A DNA stretch of 64,000 nucleotides from the NCBI RefSeq assembly GCF_037949285.1, contig NZ_CP149926.1, positions 1,529,501 through 1,593,500 on the forward strand. Direction: 5' to 3'. Position numbers and translations under genes: made by a program. The notes under the pieces were generated by a model that was not told the origin of the DNA, searched no databases, and saw nothing but the letters and a program-made list of their open reading frames with translations. The DNA comes from Thioclava sp. GXIMD4216. Its GTDB lineage: Bacteria; Pseudomonadota; Alphaproteobacteria; Rhodobacterales; Rhodobacteraceae. Shown here piece after piece: positions 58,121 through 64,000 of this stretch. Each line of letters opens with the position of its first letter. Within the stretch, counting starts at the first letter, position 1.

Positions 58121-58396
58121 CTATTCCATGCCGAGCGCTTCCTTGTAGATCGCCATGATGGCCTCTTCCTCGGCCACGTCGTTCTTGTCGCGCTTGCGCA
58201 GGGCGATGATTTTCCGGATCACCTTGGTGTCGTAGCCGCGGGCTTTGGCCACGGCCATCACGTCCTTCTGCTGTTCGGCGATATCGGCCTTTTCGGCGGC
58301 AAGGCTTTCGAACTGCTCGATGAACTGGCGCAGCTCGTCGGCGGTGACCTGATAGGCCTTCTCGGCGGCGGCCTTGAAGTCGGCATCCTCTTTCAT
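58121..58396 (-). CDS. Phage GapR-like protein (DUF2312)
   Basis: A 91-residue protein matching the GapR/DUF2312 family, whose Caulobacter member binds overtwisted DNA and helps gyrase. The conserved helix-rich core starts 'TADELRQFIEQFESL' (about 20-34), then 'AVAKARGYDTKVIRKIIALRKRD' and the typical end 'IYKEALGM'. The start is uncertain. The frame also reaches ATG 58486, but neither site has a good ribosome sequence and the longer form would run into the tape-measure frame on the other strand. Host copies exist in most alphaproteobacteria. This one is phage-borne and may favour phage DNA topology. Confidence 0.78.
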   Translation of the reverse strand: MKEDADFKAAAEKAYQVTADELRQFIEQFESLAAEKADIAEQQKDVMAVAKARGYDTKVIRKIIALRKRDKNDVAEEEAIMAIYKEALGME

Positions 58397-58475
58397 CGGC
58401 GGCTTGCCAGCCTTTGTGCGGCTGATGCTGTGGGCGGCTTTGGCGAGGAAAGCGGGCGTGTCCTCGGTGATCGGA

Positions 58476-60719
58476 ATGGTCGGCATGGCGTTCAAGGCAG
58501 CGAACAGCTCTGAGCAGGCATTTGTTCGCAGTAATGCTAAGACGGTCACGGGATTTAACAGCGCGGAACAGAGCGCTGGAGCGTTTTCTGCTGAATTGGA
58601 CCGTCTTCGCAATAAGTATGACCCACTTTATGCCGCGCAGCAGAAGTACAATGCGCAGCTTGCCGAGCTAAACCGGATCAAGCCTGAGCTTTCGGTGGGG
58701 GCTTACGAGAAGGCTCTGGAGTCTCTGAACGCCGACCTTGCACGAGCCAGCACGTCAGCGGGCGGCGCAGTTGTGGCGACTGCCAATAAAGTCACGGCCT
58801 CTAATGTGAAAATGGCCAAATCTTTCTCCGGCATTTCGCCGTCAGCTCGCGGCCAGATCCAGAACGTCAGTTATCAGCTGCAGGATTTGTTTGTGCAGAT
58901 CTCGGCAGGAACAGCGGCCACGACTGCCCTCGGTCAGCAGATGCCGCAGCTTCTGGGCGGCTTCGGTGCGCTCGGGGCTATTCTTGGGACGGTGTCCGCT
59001 TTGGCATTTCCGTTGGCCGGAGCATTTCTTAAAATCGGCGGTAAGGTTGAAACACTTGATGAGCAGATCAAAAATCTCAAGAGTGCCGTCAGTGATTATA
59101 GCGCGGCTGTAGATGCAGCCATTCTACCAACTGCCGATCTTGCAGAGAAATATGGTAAAGCGACGGATGCGGCGCGTGATTTCCTTGCTGCGCTGGAGGA
59201 CATTAGCAAGACCAACACCCAAGAAAAATTGGACCAAACGCTCGTTGGGATCTCTGAGAAATTCGGCAAGCTGCAGTCTGAAAATCTTCAGCCCAACGCG
59301 CAGATTCTAGATATTGTTAACGGCTTGAACTTCGGCGGTTACGACACTCGTACGCTTGATGAGTTGGCAGATAAACTGGAGACAACGCGTGGGGTTGCGC
59401 TGCAGGTAGCAGCTGGTCTTGAGAAACTGCAGCAAGCGGAGGGCCCGGCAGCCCAAGCAGAGGCGGCGCAAGAATTGGTGCGCTATTTGAAAAGCGCGCT
59501 TGGTTCGACCGATGATATGTCGAAGGGGGCGTTGGAATTATACACAGAAGTTGCCAAAGCGGGCGATGCTGCGGTTGAACTTGAGGGTGCTGCAGATCGG
59601 GCGGCAGGGGCGCTTGGAGGCGGAGCCAGCGCTGCAGGGCGTATTGCAGACCAACTGAAGCGGGCGGTGAATAATGCCATCGAACTTTCGGCGCAGAGCG
59701 TAACTGACCTGCAGCGTTCCCAGATCGAGCTAGAGTACAAAGATAATCCGGTAGGCCGCGCCGCAGCCTTGGCGGGTCTGGAATTCGACAGCAAGACTGA
59801 GACGCCCGCCGGTTCTGACTCTGCTGCGACCAACGCGATCAATGAACAGCGTAGGGCCTTCATCGAGAATGCGACGGCTACGGAAAAAAACCGACAGGCG
59901 CTGATCGCTTGGCAGAAAGCCCAAGCCGCTGCGGCATCTGCCGCCAAGAAGTCTGCCAATAAGAAGAAGGATGATCCTTTCTTCGCCGCCTCTGACGAGG
60001 ATCTGCTGCGCATCGAACGGCAGATGGAATTGCTGGGTAAATCAGCAGGCGAGGTTGCGGAGCTGCAGGCTCGTTGGGCGCTTCTTGATGAGGCCAAAAA
60101 GCGTGGGATGACAGTGGATGACGCGCTGAATGCAAAGATTGATGCGCAGGCCGAGGCTATTGGCAACCTTACCGAAAAGCATAAGCAACTGTCCGATCAG
60201 CAGGCGTTTGTGGATGGCCTGACGGACGATCTGAAAGATGGCTTTCTTGACGCGATTGTCTCTGGTGAAAGCTTGTCAGGCGTCTTTGAGGATTTGGCAA
60301 AATCCATCGCCAAGGCGGCGTTGCAAGCGGCACTCTTTAACGAGGGCGTTTTCGCTTCGGGCAGCGGTGGCGGCTTGCTCGGCGGTCTATTTTCAAGTGC
60401 TACGAGTCTGCTTTCCGGCAAGCGTGCAACTGGCGGTGGGGTCGGCGCGGGGTCGGCCTATCTGGTCAATGAGAACACGCCGAACAGTGAGATATTCGTG
60501 CCCTCGCAAAACGGGGCTATTTTGAATGTTCCACAGGCCCAGGCGGCGCTTAGAAAGTCGGCGGGCAGCGGGGCGGCCACCGTCGTGCGTAACATCTCGA
60601 TTGACGCGCGCGGCGCACAGGCAGGTGTGGCGGATCAGATCGTTTCGGCGTTGGCGGCTTATGATGAACAGCTGCCCGCTCGTGTAGTTGGCATCACTCG
60701 GGAAGATTGGAGGCGTTGA
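58476..60719 (+). CDS. Phage tail tape-measure protein, 5'-truncated
   Basis: A frame of about 747 residues (the open frame itself starts at 58374, overlapping gapR in antisense). The first recognisable motif, 'SAELDRLRNKYDPLYAAQ' (about 40-57), is usually some 60-120 residues into tape-measure proteins, so the N-terminus seems lost. The body is Ala-rich with coiled-coil parts and hydrophobic segments (about 148-180). Residues 700-747 hold 'RNISIDARGAQAGVADQ', typical of the family end. A GTG at 58458 has GAGGAAA upstream and is an alternative. It is coupled to the next tail gene (TGATG). Confidence 0.78.
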   Translation: MVGMAFKAANSSEQAFVRSNAKTVTGFNSAEQSAGAFSAELDRLRNKYDPLYAAQQKYNAQLAELNRIKPELSVGAYEKALESLNADLARASTSAGGAVVATANKVTASNVKMAKSFSGISPSARGQIQNVSYQLQDLFVQISAGTAATTALGQQMPQLLGGFGALGAILGTVSALAFPLAGAFLKIGGKVETLDEQIKNLKSAVSDYSAAVDAAILPTADLAEKYGKATDAARDFLAALEDISKTNTQEKLDQTLVGISEKFGKLQSENLQPNAQILDIVNGLNFGGYDTRTLDELADKLETTRGVALQVAAGLEKLQQAEGPAAQAEAAQELVRYLKSALGSTDDMSKGALELYTEVAKAGDAAVELEGAADRAAGALGGGASAAGRIADQLKRAVNNAIELSAQSVTDLQRSQIELEYKDNPVGRAAALAGLEFDSKTETPAGSDSAATNAINEQRRAFIENATATEKNRQALIAWQKAQAAAASAAKKSANKKKDDPFFAASDEDLLRIERQMELLGKSAGEVAELQARWALLDEAKKRGMTVDDALNAKIDAQAEAIGNLTEKHKQLSDQQAFVDGLTDDLKDGFLDAIVSGESLSGVFEDLAKSIAKAALQAALFNEGVFASGSGGGLLGGLFSSATSLLSGKRATGGGVGAGSAYLVNENTPNSEIFVPSQNGAILNVPQAQAALRKSAGSGAATVVRNISIDARGAQAGVADQIVSALAAYDEQLPARVVGITREDWRR

Positions 60720-61333
60720 TGGCAATTTCTTTCCCTGCGGATCTGGGGTGGATTTCCGATCTGATTATACCGTCGTCCTGTACAATGGATCTGCAACGCA
60801 ACGAGGAAACCAGCGGTGTGGGTTCGGGCCAGTTTTGGTCTGCAGAACTGGCTGAACCGCTATGGACGGCGCAGGTTGGTATTCCACGTTTTCTGACCCA
60901 CGCTGAAGGGCGGGCATTTGATGCGAAGATGCGCCGCCTCGGCACCAATCGCACCCTTTTATTCGCAGACCCGATGTATAAAGGGCTCGATCAGAGTGGG
61001 GTGGTAATCTCGTCCTTCTCGACCGACCGAACGGCGATCACCTTATCAGGGCTTGCCCCTGGCACGGACATTCTGGCTGGCCATCGGTTATCCGTCGTTT
61101 ATGGCGGTCATATTTGGTTTGCCGAGTTTGATGAGGATGTCACTGCTGACGACAGCGGCGTTGCAGGACCGGTTGCGGTCTATCCTTTCCCGCCCATGAT
61201 CCTTGCTGCCGGGGCAGTGGTTGAACTGGCTAAGCCTTATCTGAAAATGATGCTTGTTGATGCCGCAGCATCTGCAGCTCTTCCGGGTAATCGGGTGGGT
61301 GAGAAAACCCTGACATTGAGGCAGAAACCATGA
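60719..61333 (+). CDS. Phage tail protein (distal-tail region)
   Basis: A 204-residue protein directly downstream of the tape-measure gene, with an overlapping ATG. It has 'FPADLGWISDLIIPS' at the start and a mid-section beta-rich region such as 'GTDILAGHRLSVVYGGHIWFAEF', typical for tail-tip or distal-tail components. No named domain is visible. The location within TMP-X-DUF2163-DUF6950 order supports a tail role. Its end overlaps the next start by four bases (ATGA). Confidence 0.65.
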   Translation: MAISFPADLGWISDLIIPSSCTMDLQRNEETSGVGSGQFWSAELAEPLWTAQVGIPRFLTHAEGRAFDAKMRRLGTNRTLLFADPMYKGLDQSGVVISSFSTDRTAITLSGLAPGTDILAGHRLSVVYGGHIWFAEFDEDVTADDSGVAGPVAVYPFPPMILAAGAVVELAKPYLKMMLVDAAASAALPGNRVGEKTLTLRQKP

Positions 61334-61941
61334 GAGACCTTCCCGCAGGCTTTATCGCCGCGCTACAGGACGCACCGGAGCGTGGTATCGAGCCGGTCTG
61401 GTTCGTCACGGTAGAGGCCACGGATCGCGACACAGGCGAGACCGTAGCCTTTCCGTTCTGGACGGGCAGTTATGACCTTCCGCTGGACATGCCGCGTCCG
61501 GATGGTACCATTGAGGCGCGCACCCATATTGGCGGCTGTGGGCTGTCTGTCGGGTCCATCACCTACGTCGCGGATTTGACCTCGAAGACCGTCAATGTGA
61601 CCATGAGCCAGATTGCCGATGCGGCACAGTCCATGCTGCGCGGTCACATCATCAAGGGCGCGCCGGTCGAGATCCATGTCGGGCTGCGCGCGGGCGGCGG
61701 CATGGCCTCGATGCCGGTGCTGATGTTCGCGGGGATCGTGGACGAGGCACCGCTTGTGACGCCTGCGGCTGGCGGGGAGGGGTCGATCACATTGACGATC
61801 CAATCCGAGATCATCGCGCAGATGCGGCAGATCAATCCCGCGAAGTCGTCGGATCAGCACCAAAAACGACGGAATAGCGGTGACCGCTTCGTAGAGTATG
61901 CATCCACCGTCACCAGCCGCCCGATAAAATTCAACGAGTAA
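61330..61941 (+). CDS. Phage tail protein, DUF2163-like
   Basis: A 203-residue protein that resembles phage proteins of the DUF2163 kind. The 'WFVTVEATDRDTGETVAFPFWTG' strand region is near 24-46. The C-terminal segment 'SDQHQKRRNSGDRFVEYASTV' resembles the conserved end of tail assembly proteins in this position, which have 'HQ-(K/R)R---D-F--Y'. It presumably joins the tail-tip complex. It overlaps the previous gene by four bases. Confidence 0.68.
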   Translation: MRDLPAGFIAALQDAPERGIEPVWFVTVEATDRDTGETVAFPFWTGSYDLPLDMPRPDGTIEARTHIGGCGLSVGSITYVADLTSKTVNVTMSQIADAAQSMLRGHIIKGAPVEIHVGLRAGGGMASMPVLMFAGIVDEAPLVTPAAGGEGSITLTIQSEIIAQMRQINPAKSSDQHQKRRNSGDRFVEYASTVTSRPIKFNE

Positions 61942-61945
61942 TGCT

Positions 61946-62362
61946 ATGAAAAGATTTAACAACTGGCGGGCCCGGTTGCGTGACGAAATTTTGCGTCAGA
62001 CACCGTTGGCACATGTCTGGGGCACTCATGATTGCGTTGTCGGCCTTGGCGGCGGGGCTGTGCTGGCGATGACCGGCGAGGATATCGTGGCCGATCTGCG
62101 CGGGCGATACGACAGCCCCGAAACGGCTGCGGCCTTACTGGCCGATATGGGCTTTGATAGCTTGGGCGCTGCTGTTGCTTCACGCCTGCCGGAGCATGAA
62201 CGGCTTTCCAAGGTTAATATGGGCGACATTTGCGTTGTTCCCGTTGATGGCCCGCTCTCCGAGGCCGTGGGCCTTGTCGATGTGTCGCACATCAACATCC
62301 TTACCCCGAACGGGCGCGGCATTGTCCCGCGCCGAATGATGACCCGCGCCTTCAAGGTCTGA
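61946..62362 (+). CDS. Phage tail-region protein, DUF6950-like
   Basis: A 138-residue protein with 'WGTHDCVVGLGGGAVLAMTGEDIVADLRGRY' (about 25-55), in which 'HDC' resembles the family signature of DUF6950. The Cys and His of this signature sit where a peptidase or amidase fold would place catalytic residues, so an NlpC/P60-type relationship is possible but unproven. Expected neighbours (tape measure, DUF2163) are present. It follows the previous gene by four bases. Confidence 0.68.
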   Translation: MKRFNNWRARLRDEILRQTPLAHVWGTHDCVVGLGGGAVLAMTGEDIVADLRGRYDSPETAAALLADMGFDSLGAAVASRLPEHERLSKVNMGDICVVPVDGPLSEAVGLVDVSHINILTPNGRGIVPRRMMTRAFKV

Positions 62363-62366
62363 CCCT

Positions 62367-62750
62367 ATGAAAAAATTGCTTCTACTCTCCACCGCGCTGA
62401 TCGCCGTCAGCGCGGTTCCGGCACATGCTGGCCCGGTCTCGTGGGCGCTGCTGGCCAATGGGGCCAGTCTCTGGTCGGTTGCGGCAAATGCGGCCAGCGC
62501 ATTGCTTGCAACGTCGTTTGGCCGGATCGCGGTTTCGGCGGCTTCCTCGCTTCTGTCTGCGGCGTTGCCCGCGCGGTTCGATGACAGGCCGCAGATCCGC
62601 GCGGTCGGGCGCATGGAGTTCGAAGCGCTGGTGGTCGGCCTGACCGAGGCCCAGCTGGCCGAGAGCTACGCCGATGTGCGCCACGCCTGCCACGGGCGGA
62701 TCGGCGAGAAAGCTTTCCTCTGGGCCACAGGGTCCAAATTCTGGAACTGA
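62367..62750 (+). CDS. Phage tail-tip remnant with signal-like N-terminus
   Basis: A 127-residue protein. It starts 'MKKLLLLSTALIAVSAVPAHAG' (signal-peptide-like), then a hydrophobic Ala/Ser region (about 28-70), and ends in a short non-hydrophobic part with 'YADVRHACHGRIGEKAFLWATGSKFWN'. In related phage genomes the gene at this place is a large tail-tip/host-specificity protein that begins similarly. Here it stops early, so it may be a deletion fusion. A terminator follows. Function and integrity are uncertain. Confidence 0.5.
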   Translation: MKKLLLLSTALIAVSAVPAHAGPVSWALLANGASLWSVAANAASALLATSFGRIAVSAASSLLSAALPARFDDRPQIRAVGRMEFEALVVGLTEAQLAESYADVRHACHGRIGEKAFLWATGSKFWN

Positions 62751-62754
62751 CACA

Positions 62755-62779
62755 CCCCGCCCCTTGGGCGGGGTTTTTT
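62755..62779 (+). terminator. Terminator after the tail block
   Basis: A perfect 8-bp stem CCCCGCCC/GGGCGGGG (62755-62762 with 62766-62773), a three-base loop and T6. Confidence 0.88.
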
Positions 62780-62793
62780 CATGGAGAAACCAC

Positions 62794-63447
62794 ATGCTGA
62801 GCACAGCACATCTGGCGGCCATCGCGGGCCGTCGGGAAACCCCGCTTATGCGGTCGGTGGTGGCCGGTCTGGCCGATCCCCGCGCGCGGGATATGGCCCC
62901 GTCGCACCGGATGGCGCAGTTTGTCGCGCAGATCGCGCATGAAAGCGCGCGCTTCCGCTATGCCGCGGAAGCCTGGGGCCCGACCCGCGCGCAGCGCCGC
63001 TATGAGGGGCGGCGCGATCTGGGCAATCTGCAGGCGGGCGATGGCTACCGCTTTCGCGGGCGCGGGCCGATCCAGATCACGGGGCGGGCGAATTATGCCC
63101 GCTTCACCGCCTGGGCCGAGGGGCCGGATTTCGAGGCGGTGCCCGATGCGGTCATGGGCGATCCGTGGCTCGGGCTGTCGGCGGTCTGGTTCTGGCAGGC
63201 GGGGGCGGGGCGCAGCCTCAATGCCTATGCCGATAAAGGCGATATCGAGATGATCACCCGCCGCATCAATGGCGGGCTGAACGGCTATGCCGACCGGCTG
63301 GCCCTCTATACCCGCGCGGGGCTGGTGCTGCTGGGGCAGGGCCCGAACGATGTGCGGGCCTTCCAGCGGCTGGCCGGTCTGACGGTCGACGGCCTCGCAG
63401 GCCCCGCCACGCGCGGCGCGCTCCATTCCCATCTTCTCAAGCTCTGA
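62794..63447 (+). CDS. GH19-type endolysin with peptidoglycan-binding domain
   Basis: A 217-residue lysis enzyme of glycoside hydrolase family 19, predicted to cut peptidoglycan glycan chains. Catalytic Glu50 in 'QIAHESARF' and Glu59 in 'AAEAWGP' fit the family. 'YRFRGRGPIQITGRANYARF' (about 89-108) is the substrate-groove signature. A PG-binding repeat fills the C-terminus with 'RAFQRLAGLTVDGLAGPATRGAL' (about 188-210). The ATG at 62794 follows GGAGA by eight bases. It is followed by the holin-like gene. Confidence 0.85.
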   Translation: MLSTAHLAAIAGRRETPLMRSVVAGLADPRARDMAPSHRMAQFVAQIAHESARFRYAAEAWGPTRAQRRYEGRRDLGNLQAGDGYRFRGRGPIQITGRANYARFTAWAEGPDFEAVPDAVMGDPWLGLSAVWFWQAGAGRSLNAYADKGDIEMITRRINGGLNGYADRLALYTRAGLVLLGQGPNDVRAFQRLAGLTVDGLAGPATRGALHSHLLKL

Positions 63448-63458
63448 AAGGATCTCCC

Positions 63459-63803
63459 ATGCTTGACGCAATTATCGCGGCGCTGATGCCGCACATCCTG
63501 CAACTGCTGGCGCTGGCGGTCACCGCGCTGGTCGGCTGGATCGCCGCCGAGGTCAAACGCCGCTTCGGTATCGAGATCGAGGCCCGTCACCGCGAGGCGC
63601 TGCATTCGGCGCTGATGACCGGCGCGCAGCTCGCGCTGGCGCGGCTGGGGGCAGGGGCGGGCCCCACGGCGCTGACACAGGCCGCCGTCGATTACGCCAG
63701 AGCCTCGGTGCCCGACGCGATCAGCAGGCTCGGCCCTTCGGCGCAGGTGCTGCAGGATCTGGCCGAGGCCAAGGTTTCGGCGCTGGCCGGCGTTTTGAAA
63801 TGA
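63459..63803 (+). CDS. Phage holin-like protein
   Basis: A 114-residue protein with one N-terminal hydrophobic helix (about 5-28) followed by a charged helical stretch 'KRRFGIEIEARHREALHSALMTG' and an Ala-rich C-terminus. This layout resembles LLH-type phage holins. It lies 11 bases after the endolysin on the same strand, so the two likely form the lysis cassette. The order endolysin-holin is the reverse of many cassettes. The membrane role is by inference from position and hydrophobicity. Confidence 0.65.
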   Translation: MLDAIIAALMPHILQLLALAVTALVGWIAAEVKRRFGIEIEARHREALHSALMTGAQLALARLGAGAGPTALTQAAVDYARASVPDAISRLGPSAQVLQDLAEAKVSALAGVLK

Positions 63804-63805
63804 TA

Positions 63806-63829
63806 GAAGGGAGCCGGTTGGCTCCCTTC
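63806..63829. terminator. Hairpin between convergent genes (holin-like and HicB-like)
   Basis: A perfect 10-bp inverted repeat (63806-63815 with 63820-63829) and a four-base loop, but no T-run on either strand. It is possibly a bidirectional terminator. Confidence 0.5.
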
Positions 63830-63834
63830 CCGTC

Positions 63835-64000
63835 TTATGCGACGCGCTCGATCTCGTTTCTGACAGCCTGGGCAAGAAAGGCGGACCGGTTCATCTGCAA
63901 GCGGTCTGCTGTTTCATCGACCGCTTCGAGAAGGCCCTGTTCCATGCTGATATTTGCGCGCACGGTCTTAGTGATACGGCGCACCAAGGGCACTTGAACG
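63835..64000 (-). CDS. HicB-type antitoxin, 5' end outside window
   Basis: A minus-strand frame open from the right edge to a TAA at 63835-63837, so only the last 54 residues are visible. The segment 'VRANISMEQGLLEAVDETAD' followed by 'RLQMNRSAFLAQAVRNEIERVA' matches the ribbon-helix-helix DNA-binding end of HicB antitoxins. The upstream part would be the degraded RNase-H-like domain. The toxin gene would lie beyond the window. It may be a passenger of the prophage. Confidence 0.7.
   Translation of the reverse strand, partial: VQVPLVRRITKTVRANISMEQGLLEAVDETADRLQMNRSAFLAQAVRNEIERVA

Larger units (their letters stand above)
53961..64000. mobile_element. Prophage, truncated, right end outside the window
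   Basis: It runs from tRNA-Leu(CAA) through a leftward early/integration block (54045-58396) and a rightward late block (about 58476-63803: tape-measure, tail, endolysin, holin-like). The head, packaging and neck genes of a tailed phage are absent between the two blocks, so it is presumably defective. A HicB-like gene ends at 63835 on the minus strand. The right boundary is not visible. Confidence 0.85.

Noticed and set aside
53961..63803. Gene-transfer agent cluster
   Set aside because: The integrase at a tRNA, excisionase, methylase and lysis genes fit a prophage. The GTA head and tail order is not present.

Overview
The window reads as the chromosome of an alphaproteobacterium of the Rhodobacteraceae type. 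The evidence is high GC, the CckA/CtrA/SciP cell-cycle set, LexA boxes of the alphaproteobacterial GTTC-N7-GTTC form, the cckA-recA-alaS neighbourhood, and lineage-typical small families (DUF1206, DUF1330, DUF6614). I do not assign a genus. About 54 kb is ordinary core chromosome. The last 10 kb is a prophage.

Layout. 1-13.8 kb: end of an SNase-like nuclease, a DUF1206 membrane protein, AdhP alcohol dehydrogenase, an HGG-motif protein, tRNA-Ser(CGA), an outer-membrane barrel, a ppk2-tetR pair, a LysE exporter, metA plus an alpha/beta hydrolase, an orphan P-loop ATPase, a FadL-like barrel with a 42-codon membrane peptide ahead of it, a GNAT-fold protein and guaB. 14-28.7 kb: an RsmB-type rRNA methyltransferase, cckA, a sulfotransferase, recA, a MarR-GNAT fusion, alaS, DUF1330, a hydrolase, cysS, cimA and a squalene/phytoene synthase homologue. 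28.8-35 kb: a 1045-residue chemoreceptor followed by cheB, cheD and a membrane histidine kinase. 35-43.5 kb: an MFS exporter, mnmA, sciP-ctrA, ligA-recG and an SOS-boxed 38-codon membrane peptide. 43.6-53.7 kb: a soluble chemoreceptor, an IscU-like scaffold, hisI, gluQ, trmFO, DUF6614, an outer-membrane protein, gyrA, dsbB and a DedA-type protein. From 53.9 kb: tRNA-Leu(CAA), then integrase, excisionase-like protein and a leftward early operon (methylase-like, several tiny genes, TerB, GapR-like). These run tail-to-head straight into a 5'-truncated tape-measure gene, tail genes, a GH19 endolysin, a holin-like gene and the end of a HicB-like antitoxin cut by the window edge.

How the genes work together. 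CckA, CtrA and SciP form the CtrA phosphorelay and its brake. A full TTAA-N7-TTAAC site lies 14 bases before the cckA start, and a near match lies upstream of ctrA, which suggests feedback inside the circuit. recA and the 38-codon peptide after recG each carry a LexA-type box. The peptide looks like a candidate damage-induced membrane protein, comparable in kind to Caulobacter SidA. LigA, RecG, GyrA and RecA make the region rich in DNA-maintenance functions.

The prophage seems decayed. Terminase, portal, capsid and head-tail genes are missing between the early operon and the tape-measure gene, and the base composition and coding strand change abruptly at about 58.45-58.5 kb. Its right end lies beyond the window.
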